Below are positions 1 through 11,904 of a stretch of DNA of 64,000 nucleotides, one piece after another. The notes under the pieces are model-generated. The model had not been told where the DNA came from. It saw only the letters and a list, made by a program, of their open reading frames with translations, and ran no database searches. This DNA comes from Scolanthus callimorphus (Eukaryota > Cnidaria > Anthozoa > Actiniaria > Edwardsiidae). Where the stretch lies: positions 24,595,355-24,659,354 of the forward strand of contig CM066921.1 of the NCBI GenBank assembly GCA_033964015.1, written 5' to 3'. Made by a program: the position numbers and the translations under genes. Positions within the stretch are counted from its first letter, which is position 1, and each line of letters starts with the position of its first letter.

Positions 1-581
1 CTCTATAGAAGACGTTAACTGTGAAATGTGCAAATGTGTCAGTCTCCAAACTTGGTGTATACGGGCCATGCTCTGCATTATATTTTATGTGGCGTTATTT
101 TCTGTAACTGGGTTGTAGTTCGCAAAACCCGACGCGCTTGAGATGAGAAAATCAAAATTCCCCACCCCCCTCCCCCGGGGAAAAACAATTCCCGACCCCG
201 GGACCAGCAAAATTTTCAAAATTCCCCACCCCAGGGAAGGCACTGGTGTGCAAATGCCCCACGGTGTCCGGAGGGGGGGGGGGGGGGGGGGGATGGTCAC
301 CGCTGGAATTGACTGATACATAAACATTCGCAAGAAAAAGGATTGAAGTTTATTTGGAAAGTTTCAAGCTTTAATGGGAACTCCTTTCTGTTTTGCGAAG
401 ATCGCCAAAGTACAATATTAGCGGATCAAATTTCACGACGCACCTCAAACTTCATTACAACATCTTGACTTTTGACTGTCCTTGGTGTTATAAAAGTCAC
501 ATATCTTGCCTAAGACTATATGTAACAGCTGTAGAAAACTGTTCAGAGTTTTTCAGGATCACAGTTTTCTTCCTTCTGTTG

Positions 582-1842
582 TTAGGGGTGGACCATTAGA
601 AGTTGGGGGAGGGGGGGTGGCAATTCCCAAAAAAAAATTCGCGCAAGGCCAATCCTTCCCAAAAAAAAATCTTGCAGAGATTCAAGCTAGGAAATAAAAA
701 ATCCTACAAAGATATGGCTTGGGCTCTCATTAAAAAGATGTCCTAAGTAGTTATTCCAGCAACTTCTCTTGTGCATTTTTCTACTTCACTTAATAAAAAT
801 TTCGGCGCGCTTCGCGCGTATTAAAAATATAGTCGGTGAGAACTCACGCACCGAAGACACTGCCCTCGCGCCGTTTACAAGAACAGTGTATCTTGCCGAG
901 GAAAAACAAACTCTCCCAAAAATTGCCCTGCAATAGGCCTGACAGGCAGTGATAGGCCTGGCAGGCAGTCACTACGTTCGAAAGAAGAACACTTAGGTAA
1001 GCGTGAGTTCGACGTTACAAGTATAGATTTGTCATGTGGATCGCTTCACACAAATGAATATTAATTTCGTAATTTGCGGCATCAATAATAAAACCTACAG
1101 GCATTGTTTACTATACACAAAAACCGGAACGTTCGTCTACCCTTTCTTTGAGGCTTGATCAAATGCGTTTATAAAAATTCGAGCGCGCTTCGCGCGCAAC
1201 GGAAGAAATAAACCTCTACCATGTCAAATAGGGGCGGGGGGATGGCGAAAACGTTTGTAACAGCTTCATTCTTTTTTAACGGCGAAAAATATATATAATG
1301 AAAGGTCGACGAACAGCTTAAACGATGATTATTTAATACGATATTTCAATCGGCCATTACCGATCTTCTTCAGGTTTTGAAGAAGATCGGTAATGGCCGA
1401 TTGAAATATCGTATTAAATAATCATCGTTTAAGCTGTTCGTCGACCTTTCATTATATATATTTTTCTCAGTTCAACTGGTTGACAGGTCCGTTTATCAGG
1501 ATCCAGCTTGGCAAAATACCTCGTTCGCGGATTTTCATATTTTAGTCTTTTTTAACGGCAACCAATAAAAATATAGCATAAGAAAATTTGTTGTATCTAT
1601 ACATACAGCAACAAGATTTTCTTAATCCATTTCTGAACCAATATAGTATATAGTATAAGAAAATTTTGTTGATGCGTTGATGTGGATTTGGACGGCCTGT
1701 GGGAACGGAACGCCACGGGAACAGGTAGTGCTCGATGCGCAAGATACCCTCGTGGTTTATCCTTTTCCACTTTTTTGTGTGTGTGTCTGCGAAAAAAAAA
1801 ATCGTACATGGCCTTCGAGTCCGAAAAAAAATTACATCAAAG
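582..1842. repeat. Tandem element copy 1 (ggggtggaccattag family)
   Basis: Begins ttaggggtggaccattagaa. Its first 620 bp and last 290 bp match the following copy at 1843-2908, so the two lie head to tail. This copy alone carries the long hairpin at 1284-1466. No coding frame is credible. Confidence 0.7.
1284..1466. repeat. Perfect 89-bp inverted repeat with 5-nt loop
   Basis: Left arm 1284-1372, loop ggttt 1373-1377, right arm 1378-1466. Read base by base, the arms are fully complementary. RNA from either strand would form one long hairpin. It is present in copy 1 of the surrounding repeat and absent from copy 2. Confidence 0.95.
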
Positions 1843-1868
1843 TTAGGGGTGGACCATTAGAAAGTGGG

Positions 1869-1918
<50 letters not shown>

Positions 1919-2908
1919 GGCAATTCCCCCCCCCAAAAAAAATCGCGCAAGGCCAATCCTATCTTGCAGAGATTCAAGCTAGAAAATAAAATCCTACAAA
2001 GACATGGCTTGAGCTCTCGTTAAAAAGATGTCTGAGGCTCCATATTTAAAAACGAAAGCAGTCTGGATGAAGTAGCGAAACCTGAAGTCCTGAAAGGAGA
2101 GACCAAAAATTTCGGCGCGCATAGAACTATATAATTTCTTAGAACTCGCGCAACAAAGACATTGCCTTACAAGAACAAGTGTCTTGCCAAGGAAAACAAA
2201 CTCTCCCAAAAATGCCCTGCAGTGATAGAGGTGGCAGGCAGTCACTATGTTCAAAGAAAGAACACGTAGGTAAGCGTGACTTCGACGTTACAAGTATAGC
2301 AATTCGTCATTTGGACTGCTTCACGCAAATGAATAATAATAATTTCGTCATTTGCGGCGCACAGTTGCGCGCATAAATAATAAACCTACAGGCTTTGTTT
2401 ACTATATACATAAAAACGGAATGTTGATCTATCCTTTCCCTGAGGCTTGATAAAATGCGTTTATCAAAAATCGGGCACGCTTAGCGCGCAACGATAGAAA
2501 AATGCGATACCCTATATAAAATATAGCATATGAAAATTTGTTGTACATATACATAGAGGAACAGGATCTTCTTACTCCATTTCTGAACCAATATAAATAT
2601 AGTATAAGAAAATTGGGTTGATGCATATACATACAGCAATAGGATTTAGGTGGCCTGTGGGAACGGAACGCCACGGTATATATCCACTGTCGGCTGTCTA
2701 TGCTTCTCACTCTGACAAGTTTCGGTATATATGTATATAACGCGTTATGAATACAAGATATGTTGTGTGTGTGTGTCTGCTGAAAAAAAATTTGTACATG
2801 GCCTTCGAGTCCGAAAAAAAATTCTTGCACAACTTGATCACCGGAAAAAAAATTCATACGCAAAAATATTGCCACCCCCTCCCCCAATTTCTAATGGTCC
2901 ACCCCTTA
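1843..2908. repeat. Tandem element copy 2, with inverted right end
   Basis: Begins ttaggggtggaccattagaa like copy 1 and ends ttctaatggtccacccctta, the inverse of its start, so the family has terminal inverted repeats. It contains a 46-base G run. Confidence 0.75.
1872..1917. repeat. Poly-G run (46 nt)
   Basis: Uninterrupted G homopolymer just inside the left end of the second element copy. Its length may be unreliable in assembly. A shorter run of 20 G is at 273-292. Confidence 0.9.
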
Positions 2909-5074
2909 GTAATAAATCCCATTTCTTACCGGAGGGAAAAAGTACATAACTCTACATTTAAAACCAGTAAATAAATGCTTTATTGGATGAATAGCACAAC
3001 GAGAGGAAAAAGTGAATAGGAAATCAAAGATTTTGAAATGAGAACTTCCTAGAACTCACGTTATTAGTGAAACGCGACAAATGAACCTGCTCTTTTATAT
3101 TCAACTTACCATCGTCGTATACTATTGCCTTCCAATCCCATCGTCGTATACTATTGCCTTCCAATCTAGTAGTTGAGCAATAACATTTTGACCCTATTTA
3201 GCTTCATACGTTTCGAATAAATAAGAATATTAGTTGCAAGTTAATACGACAAATATCTACAACAACCTCGACTACCATCTGCATTCCTCAGAACTGTTGT
3301 TCCCAGTTCGATATTCACTTAATCGTGTCACGCTCGCGAGTCACGGTGCACGCGAGTATGTACAGTGAGTGGTTAAGCAAGTTACTTCAACTTCTTTCCT
3401 ACTAACCGGTTGAAAAAAAATGTAGGATCGTTAGTTTTCAGACACAACAAAGACTAAAAATTTGGTATTTAGTAGAAATATGGTCGTCGATGAAAATGCC
3501 TGAAGGTATTACTTTAGGAGGCGGCAAATCTTGGTGTGGCGTTTTCTTTTCCATACCCAAATAACTTGATGATCACACATCCCTAAAGGTTAAAGGTCCA
3601 AAAACAATAATAACGGCAACAGTATAAAAATAATAATGTTGACTGAAAACAGAAACATATAAGGGAGTTGAAACGACCCTTCGCAAACCGACAGACACTT
3701 AGCGCTCGTCGAATATCGGTAAGCGCTAATTGGTGTCGGCTTTCGCAGGCCATATAGTTAATGGAGTTGAATGGTTGGGAATCCCGGCAGACTTCAAAGG
3801 GTCAACACAATAGCGTGGGCTGGATGTTGAGAGGGGCTATCACGTGTTATATCCCAGTGATCAATTTTAACGCGCGCTCATTGGTCGTAACGTATCACGT
3901 GGTGCATTTTCACAGGACAGATATCAGACGTTGTTATATAGCGAGTGCTCACTCCAACCGAGCGCGCCCTCTTATTGGCTAAATCAAGGTCACGTGGTGA
4001 AGTACAAATCAAATATTCCCCGATCAGTCAATATTTGGAAAAATTATTGACTGGTTGGGGAATATTGCTTTCGCGCGTCGCGTTTGAAAGCGGAAAAAAG
4101 AGAAAGTTTATTGTCAACACGCGAGTCTTTTTAAAAACCTTTGCTAATTTTGATCTCGATGTTTCCCTCGACTTCGTCTCGGGAAACATCGAGATTCTCG
4201 GGAAACAAAACTGATGTTTCCCTCGGGAGCAGTCATTAAGTGTATAATATTGTCCGTCGGAAGTGATATCCGTCCTGGGAGAAATGTTTTAAGCAAAAAC
4301 TGGATATTTTCTGTTTAAAAAATAATGGAAAACAAGCAACCAAGGTTTTTTCTAACAATGTGTGATGATATACGGAAATTGGTGGCTGAGGCGACACCGG
4401 AAAACACAAAAAGTCAACTAAACACTTAAAACAGGCCGTGAATGTTTTGAATGGTTTACAAGTTGTTAGTTTTTTGTTGTTGTTTCAATCCAAGTTAATT
4501 CGGTTTGACATTCGCGAAAAAAATGAAAGAACTAAACAAAAAAAAGAGCAAAATGACGATAAAATAATTGTTTTTAAACTTACCATTTTGTCGTAGCTTG
4601 GTAAATAGAAAAAACAACTTGCAATCGGCTTAACCAAAATTCAACCACTTCGAGCCGACTTCCAAGTTCGATCAGCAGCGCTAAATTTTCCCAACTCTGC
4701 ATTTCACGGCTGTAATTTATACTTATAAGGAATTAGACCCGAAAACCCGAAATCTGGGCTAGATTTCTGTGGAAAAGCACTGGGAAAGCACTAGAACTTG
4801 TGCGTTGTAAATTTGTTTTGTGAATTCGCAGATTAGCGGGGTGCGAACCCCGATTAAGGTTTCGGTATTTTGTTTTCCGGTCTCCGCTATTTCCATGCCT
4901 GGCATACCAGCATGGCTACACGATGATTGGTCTTTGCATAGCAACAACGCAATGCCGCTGTGCAAGTTCGTGTGTTTCTACCTCTAGTGTGGTTTCGATA
5001 CAAATGCTGCTAAAGTCAAGTTTTAATCTAAATTTCTATAATATTCCTGTCTAGCTGACTTAAACCCAAGAAAT
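2909..5074. other. No gene seen; minor repeats
   Basis: No credible coding frame. A two-copy direct repeat (tcgtcgtatactattgcctt) lies at 3108-3167. Short copies of tgtttccctcg occur around 4160-4225. Confidence 0.6.
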
Positions 5075-6680
5075 ATGGCTAAATTTAATAGCGGAGCTCC
5101 AGCGCGGGCCGAAGGCCCGCGCAAGCGGAGCACCATACCTAAGGGAAAAACGTATACCATCGAGTTGATTTTTGAACGTCACGGGCAATTTGGATCATTT
5201 TGATGACGTCATTGATGGCGTGAGGGAACGTGACTTTGGTGTAGAGTTCCTCTGATGCTCTTTGAAAGTTTGTCCAAGTTTGGCTTCTAGAGAAGCTTCC
5301 CTTCGGGAGATATGATTTTTTCTTTATTTTTCTGGTATTAAACCTATAGTGTCCGCCGTCCGTCCGTCGTCCGTGTACACATGGGAACCCTGTGGTATGC
5401 AAATAAAAAATTATATCTCCTCAAGGGAACATGCTAAGACAGCCATACTTGGGATATTTTGTCTATGCCACAAGGGGGGTTCTGTAGCACGGTCACGTGA
5501 TGTGACGTCATCGATGACGTCATCTATGCTTGAAAAATGAATATCTCGTGAAGAGAAGACTCTAAAACAACCAAACTTGGGTAGTGTGGTCTAGGTCACC
5601 AGATGAGCGAAATGAAGTGGTCACGTGATGTGACGTCATAGATGACGTCATCTATGCTTGAAAAATGAATATCTCGTGAAGAGAAGACTCTAAAACAACC
5701 AAACTTGGGTAGTGTGGTCTTGGTCACCAGATGAGCGAAATGAAGTGGTCACGTGATGTGACGTCATCGATGACGTCATCTATGCTTGAAAAATGAATAT
5801 CTCGTGAAGAGAAGACTCTAAAACAACCAAACTTGGGTAGTGTGGTCTAGGTCACCAGATGAGCGAAATGAAGTGGTCACGTGATGTGACGTCATCGATG
5901 ACGTCATCTATGCTTGAAAAATGAATATCTCGTCAAGAGAAGACTCTAGAACAACCAAACTTGGGTAGTGTGGTCTAGGTCACCAGATGAGCAAAATGAA
6001 GTGGTCACATGATGTGACGTCATCGATGACCTCATCTATGCTTGAAAAAATAATATCTCGTGAAGGGAAAACTCTAAAAGAACCAAACTTGGGTAGTGTG
6101 GTCTAGGCCACCATATGATCGAAATGAAGTGGTCACGTGATATGACGTCATCGATGACGTCATCTATGCTTGAAAAATAAATATCTCGTGAAGAGAAGAC
6201 TCTAAAACAACCAAACTTGGGTAGTGTGGTCTTGGTCACCAGATGAGCGAAATAAAGTGGTCACGTGATGTGACGTCATCGATGACGTCATCTATGCTTG
6301 AAAAATGAATATCTCGTCAAGAGAAGACTCTAGAACAACAAACTTGGGAAGTGTGGTCTAGGTCACCAGATGAGCAAAATGAAGTGGTCACGTGATGTGA
6401 CGTCATCGATGACGTCATCTATGCTTGAAAAAATAATATCTCGTGAAGGGAAAACTCTAAAAGAACCAAACTTGGGTAGTGTAGTCTAGGCCACCATATG
6501 ATCGAAATGAAGTGGTCACGTGATATGACGTCATCGATGACGTCATCTATGCTTGAAAAATTAATATCTCGTGAAGACTCTAAAGCAACCATATAAACCA
6601 TGTACACATGGGAATCCCTTTCATTCACATAGAAAATTTTATAACCAGGAGCTCCGCTTTTAGCCAGTGGCTAAATCTAT
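5075..6680. mobile_element. DNA element H, copy 1, with internal 128-bp tandem repeats
   Basis: The left end near 5075 (ggctaaatttaatagcggag) and right end near 6680 (gctccgcttttagccagtgg) are inverted relatives. Just inside the left end is a GC palindrome (gcgcgggccgaaggcccgcg, 5102-5121). The body is mostly the tandem array. No transposase frame is seen. Confidence 0.75.
5490..6580. repeat. 128-bp tandem array with CRE and E-box palindromes
   Basis: About 8.5 direct copies. Each carries CACGTG and a TGACGTCATCGATGACGTCA palindrome (two CRE-type TGACGTCA half palindromes around ATCGAT), then gcttgaaaaatgaatatctc and aaccaaacttgggtagtgtg. Copies differ by a few substitutions. The same array occurs at 40741-41449 and 47271-47536. 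Confidence 0.9.
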
Positions 6681-8407
6681 ATATTACATATTGACTCTTG
6701 ATAGAACAAATTCAGCTGTGATACAATGCCGTTTATTTACGAGTGCTCCAACCAAGAGATGTCGCAGGAAACGAAGGATTTTATCGAAACTGGCTAAAGA
6801 AGAGTCATTCCTCAAGCGAACTCAAAATGCAACTCGTTTCAATTGATTGTTCTTGTGAGTGTTGTGTCAAAGGATTTTTATTCTTCTATATTAATTCTTC
6901 TTCGACTTGGGCTCGAGTTCGTGAATGCATAAGTTCGTGTGTCTTTCTCTCTACATGATAGAACAAATTCAGCTTTGACTTGATCAATGCCGTTTACAGT
7001 ATTTACGAGTGCTCGAAGAGGTTGCAGAGGAATTAAACGAAGGATTTTAGTATTCATATCAATGAATCATTTGTCGTTTTTGCCGAATGCACTTGGGAGG
7101 ACTGGGTCGAGTCGCGCGGGCTAGCTGTGGGCTATTTTAGCGTGGTTACCTAGCCCAAATCAATGGTGGACAGATCGAGAACCGAGTCTCTGTGATTCCT
7201 GCAAGTTTTGATTCAAAATTTCACAGTTTTCTTGCTACATTTGCCGAAATTATTATCAAAAGAGGATCTCCTGTCACTCCCTTATAAGGTAAATGATTCC
7301 AAATATGGTTTTGGCCGTGAGGTGTTGAAAAACGACAATTTTTGGTTGGAGATTGTTTCATATGGTGTTTAATCGAGACTGGCTCAAGAAGAACCATTCA
7401 TCAAGCGAACTTGTGTCAAGTGATTGTTCTTGTGAGTAAGTTTATGTTGTGTCAAAGGATTTTATTCCTCTATTTCTTCTTCGACTTGGGCTCGAGTTCG
7501 TGACTAAATAAAATGCATAGTATGTGTCAGTGTACAGCAAACTATGGATTGAACAGGTGAACAACAGGGAAAAGTTCAACTCACTATATTATTGGAGTTC
7601 CAAATTGGGAATTTGGTAGAATATAACTTTCGAGAGAAGCCTATACAGTCCTCTTCGAGCTTAACACGATGAAAGGATAATATGAAGGTAATCGCAGTGT
7701 GTACAGATCCAAGGCCAATATCAATCAAAGGGCATTTTAATGGAGCAACTTTTAATACAATGCAGATTGGTAATTAATTTGGTAATTGAATGGACCTTGA
7801 TAATAATTGCGACAATTAATGTTAATGTAGAAATTTGCGAAAAAAGTCAATTTTCTGAACAATGTTGAAGTTCAAGTTTATTTCCACAAACAAATAAGCT
7901 AGAAAACTTAGATAATATTGTGCTGAATCCATGTGATTCAAACCATCCAAATACAGTTTTTTGTGCAGATTTGTTGGGGGCAACTGTTATAAGGAGGCAC
8001 TTAATAATACCTACAGGTACACTAAATTTTGGTAGGCATTGACTAACCATCCTCACATAACCATAGTTTTCTCAAAACATATCATGTCAATCCCATCTGA
8101 TAAGGGTCCACCTCGATTAAGAGCCTCGTAAGAGTTGCCCCCATGAATCACTTTCAGAACTAGTTTTTCAATGAGAAACAAATGGTGCACAAATACAAAC
8201 TGTATTAGATGAACAGTTTGAATCTTCCCTGCTAGCAGGTCTCACGTGGCGAGAAACATGATAGATCCCTGTTAGCAGAAACAAAGCTTTAAAAAAAAAG
8301 ATTAAAGAAAACCAGCTTTGTTGTTAGTGAATTTGTAGGACGTTTCGATGGCAATGTCCACTTCGGTCACCGTAACATGATGCACCTCAAGAAGCTAGCA
8401 GCAAAAT
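6681..8407. other. No gene seen; small internal duplication
   Basis: The segments near 6800-6960 and 7390-7530 are diverged copies sharing cgacttgggctcgagttcgt. Nothing else recognisable. Confidence 0.55.
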
Positions 8408-8594
8408 GGGCAATTCCAGAAAATAAAGGTACCCTCCCCACGGGCAGCACTAGTTTTTGACCCTCCCCCATGCATCCAGAATTTCCAAAATGGTTTACCC
8501 CCCATGCAATCAGAATTCCGAGCTCTTAAACCCCCCATCCCATCGGAATTTCCAAATGCCCCCGTGAGGGTACCTTTATTTTCTGGAATTGCCC
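8408..8594. mobile_element. MITE-like element, 29-bp inverted ends
   Basis: Left end gggcaattccagaaaataaa is repeated inverted at the right end (tttattttctggaattgccc). Total 187 bp, no coding potential. Confidence 0.85.
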
Positions 8595-9575
8595 AATGGT
8601 GAATTTTAGACCGTTGCACAGTATTCAAACCATCTGGCTTCCTCATAAACATCCATGCATTGAAATTCCGGATCAGAGAAGGGGCACTTATTCAAAATCA
8701 CGATTTAACCAACCTCATACTTTCAAAATGAAATTTATTATTATTTTGTTGGTAAATATAGCTAGGAAACTTGCATAATGACTGTAGAAAATGTGATAAA
8801 CATTTGATTCCACGATTTGATACAAATACAGTACCGGTACATTGTCATACACCATGTGTTTCTCATTTATGTTTTGGGTAGTGCATGTGGGGTGTTAGAG
8901 GGGGTGCTTATTCAAAGGTGTGGCTTATTTGTTTCTCATTTACGTTTTGGGAGGTGGGTGTTAGAGGGGGCGCTTATTCAGTGCGCACAGGTAGGCTATA
9001 CAGGCTTACCTTCTGACAGATCAAGCTGCACACAAACTAGACAACCATGACCATCCACAATAAGACAACATGAGAAAACATTTTATTATGCTTTATTTTA
9101 TCAGGTGCAAAGTGGGTCTAGTATGTTATACTTTAATCAAGCTAGCCTAAGATTTTTACAATCCTGCTACAGTAGAACCCCCTGGTTTAACGATACACCA
9201 TCGGGGGCAGAAAAATGACAAATCGGGAATTGTTAGATCAAGAGGTTTTCCATACAATTTGCTATAATCACGTAGACATCGTAAAACCGGAGTATCTTTA
9301 GATCGAAGCAATTATTTTCCGATACAGCCACTTTTACTTTCACCCCGCTAAACGCCTCCCAGGCGTCTTGTTTCTTCTAGCCCCACGTTAGGGTTTGATT
9401 GACAGTTTTTGTGTCAACCAATCACAGCTCGAATAAAAATATCTTAGCCAATCACCGCTTACGATTTGTCTTTTCGCGCCATACCGCAGTTTAGTGGTTT
9501 TCTCACGTTCGTTTTCTCTCTCGAGTTTTTCAGTGAAGTCGCTGGGATATAAAATAAAAACCCCTTCTTGGCTTG
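8595..9575. other. No gene seen; mariner-like end fragment
   Basis: A tract near 9170-9200 (acagtagaaccccctggttt) resembles a terminal repeat common in Tc1/mariner-derived MITEs. No partner end is found. The rest is not recognisable. Confidence 0.45.
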
Positions 9576-9715
9576 CTGTAATATCGGCGGATAATGTCCG
9601 CGGATGAAAAATGGTCCTCAAAAATTCACAGTTGCCCTCGAAGCTTCGCTTCTCGGCCAACTGTTCATTTTTCGTACCATTTTTCATCCTTGGACATTAT
9701 CCGCCGATATTACAG
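9576..9715. mobile_element. Short MITE with long inverted ends
   Basis: Left end ctgtaatatcggcggataat and right end attatccgccgatattacag are exact inverse copies, with further pairing (ggatgaaaaatgg / ccatttttcatcc) inside. Total 140 bp. Confidence 0.9.
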
Positions 9716-10184
9716 CCGTCAGAAGGAGTTTATTTAGTAAATATTGACCCTGCACAGTGCACAATCATTTGTTTCATGCTCATCTAATATGCATGTCTGG
9801 TTTACACTAAATCTTACTGGCTGAATTTTGGTACTTATGTACCGTGTCCCTGCACAAACATAAGGATTCCTCTGAAAAAGTGAACAAAGAGATAGTACAA
9901 TCACAGGGTGTCAGGTTTCTTAACCATTCCCCTCTATAAACTATGCGCAGGCTAAACTGAAAACATACTTCCTTCAGTCACTGGACAACCGCCGCACTGG
10001 TTGCTCAGAAGAGGAATAACGTTTCTTTAAACTAAAGTTAGGAATTTTCCCAGGATTGTCTACTCTAATCCAGGAATCACTGATTAATGGTTTCAATGTT
10101 GATATAAATGTATTATTCTTCCGCTGTAGTAGCCATGCCAACCCTGGATTAGCGAGTAAACCACTCCCAAACTGTGCGGTAAAT

Positions 10185-10351
10185 TTAAGGACGGACCATT
10201 GGAATTCAGCCATTTATTTTTTTCTTCTTCTTCCACACATGGGAAGCGTGCTAGCCTGCTCGAATGTTTTTTTGGGCAATTTAAACTTGCTCGATATATA
10301 TTTTCTTTGGTTTTTGCTTACACGGCACTTTTCTAATGGTCCGTCCCTTAA
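10185..10351. mobile_element. TTAA-flanked MITE
   Basis: Left TTAAGGACGGACCATT and right AATGGTCCGTCCCTTAA are inverse copies and TTAA occurs at both ends, consistent with piggyBac-type target choice. Total 167 bp. Confidence 0.8.
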
Positions 10352-11372
10352 CCCTCGGTTTGCCGTATTTTAAACCCGGCTTAAAGTTAATTCACTTTCC
10401 TGCAAGTCCACGCGTTGAAATTTAATCCTGAAATTAAACCGGATTAAAGTGAACTCCATATCTGCATGCTAGCCTCGCCGCGGGGATGAGAAGCGCCGGG
10501 AAGGGAATGGTACGTTTCATGATGATAGAACGGCGCTTCGCGCACTCATCGCAAGCCCCGCCTAAAAGGAGCCGTGTGTTGAAACAGTACTATTTGCCCA
10601 CAAGTACACCTCTTCTGACAAAGGCTCGTTCCTAGACGTCTCAATTTGACATCAAACAGAAATGAGGCAACGAGAAAAAGCTACACAGTGGCAGGCGCGC
10701 GAACGCAATGCAACATAATCAGGGTTAGCGATCACGCAAAGGACGACGGGGAAAGATCACTAATGAGTCCTGCCAAGCCCCTTTGCGGTCCGAGGTATGA
10801 GGCAAAAACCAACTTGTCGTGACTAAGTCTTCCGCGCAGTCCGTCCTTTGTGGGAGGGAAGCGTTGCGTGACCGACACAAAGGACGTGCTGCGCGGGAGA
10901 CACGTCGTGATTCTGGTCACTGCTGGTAAAGTATAGCCGACTATGAAGACTTAAACGCATCTTCAAACCTTCAAGATGTTACGCAAGGCATTCTGTGAGC
11001 ACTTCTTCTGCGATGTCCTAGTTCACTGGAAACTTCCCTCCGCAAAGCCCACACGGGAGTGTGAGCTTCAAATAAGATATCGAAAAATGGCGTAAAGGGG
11101 CGTGACGTCGAAAACTCCGAAACGCCGTAGAAAACTAACGTTAAAAAGTGGGTTTTCTCTTACGTTTACTAGCACAAGTCCTAATTTCAAATCAGTAAAC
11201 GTTCCATTCGAGTTCCATGAAACACCAAATATTCAGGCAGCCCAGGAGAAGAGTAATAAATATGCGGACGTCCGTAATGTCAGATTCGATCACACGCAAC
11301 TGAAACCATCTGACGGCATGTCGCTTGTTTTAGGATCGACGTGCGCCAAAGCCAAGCTCCAGACATTCTCGT
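10352..11372. other. No gene seen
   Basis: GC-richer than its surroundings at 10480-10920, but no conserved frame or repeat was recognised. Confidence 0.5.
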
Positions 11373-11430
11373 ACCCAGAGCTCCCCGGCTCGTCTGCTCG
11401 CGCGCAGGGGAGGCTCTGGGGACATCGGTT
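11373..11430. mobile_element. MITE family B, end fragment
   Basis: Contains the family end cccagagctccccggctcgt plus aggctctggggacatc. Fuller copies are at 35007-35227 and 57177-57396. Confidence 0.75.
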
Positions 11431-11455
11431 TGAGGACCGCCGCTCCCAAAACGTT

Positions 11456-11904
11456 TATACGGGGATGCTCGGCCCAGATTCTGGACCCCTTACCCTTCTT
11501 TATACCAATTTCAGAGCAAAAGAGGTACCCAAAAAGGTAAAGCCATATATTTTTATAATTTTACTATGTATATAACGCAATTCAGTTTTTATAACTGCAA
11601 CGTATTATGGAATTAAACTATCTAAACTATCTATCAAAGCCGAAAAAGGTACCCCTTTCTTAAAGCCTGAAAAATCGGATTTGTGCTCTGTTAAAAAAGA
11701 AAAGGTTTTGCTCGCACGTTGCGGTTGAAAAACCGGTGAAATACAGACCCTTTTTTATACCAAAATTACAGTTTTTCCTACAGTTTTTTATACCCAGTCG
11801 AGCCTGAAAACCCTACCCTTTTATACCCAGCCTGAAAACCCTACCCCTTTCTTATACCTCCAGCCTGAAAACCCTACCCCTTTCGGGCCGAGCATCCCCG
11901 TATA
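11456..11904. mobile_element. MITE-like element with inverted ends and internal short repeats
   Basis: Left end tatacggggatgctcggccc is inverted at the right end (gggccgagcatccccgtata). Inside are repeated cagcctgaaaaccctacccc units at about 11805-11885. Confidence 0.85.

Noticed and set aside
5490..6580. CRISPR array or promoter array
   Set aside because: Units are contiguous 128-bp tandem copies without unique spacers, in a metazoan DNA element. The same holds for the 68-bp and 78-bp arrays.
11102..11575. Plus-strand frame of 157 codons
   Set aside because: Its second half runs through MITE fragments (family B end and the 11456-11904 element) and the first half matches no family I know. 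No splice or promoter context.
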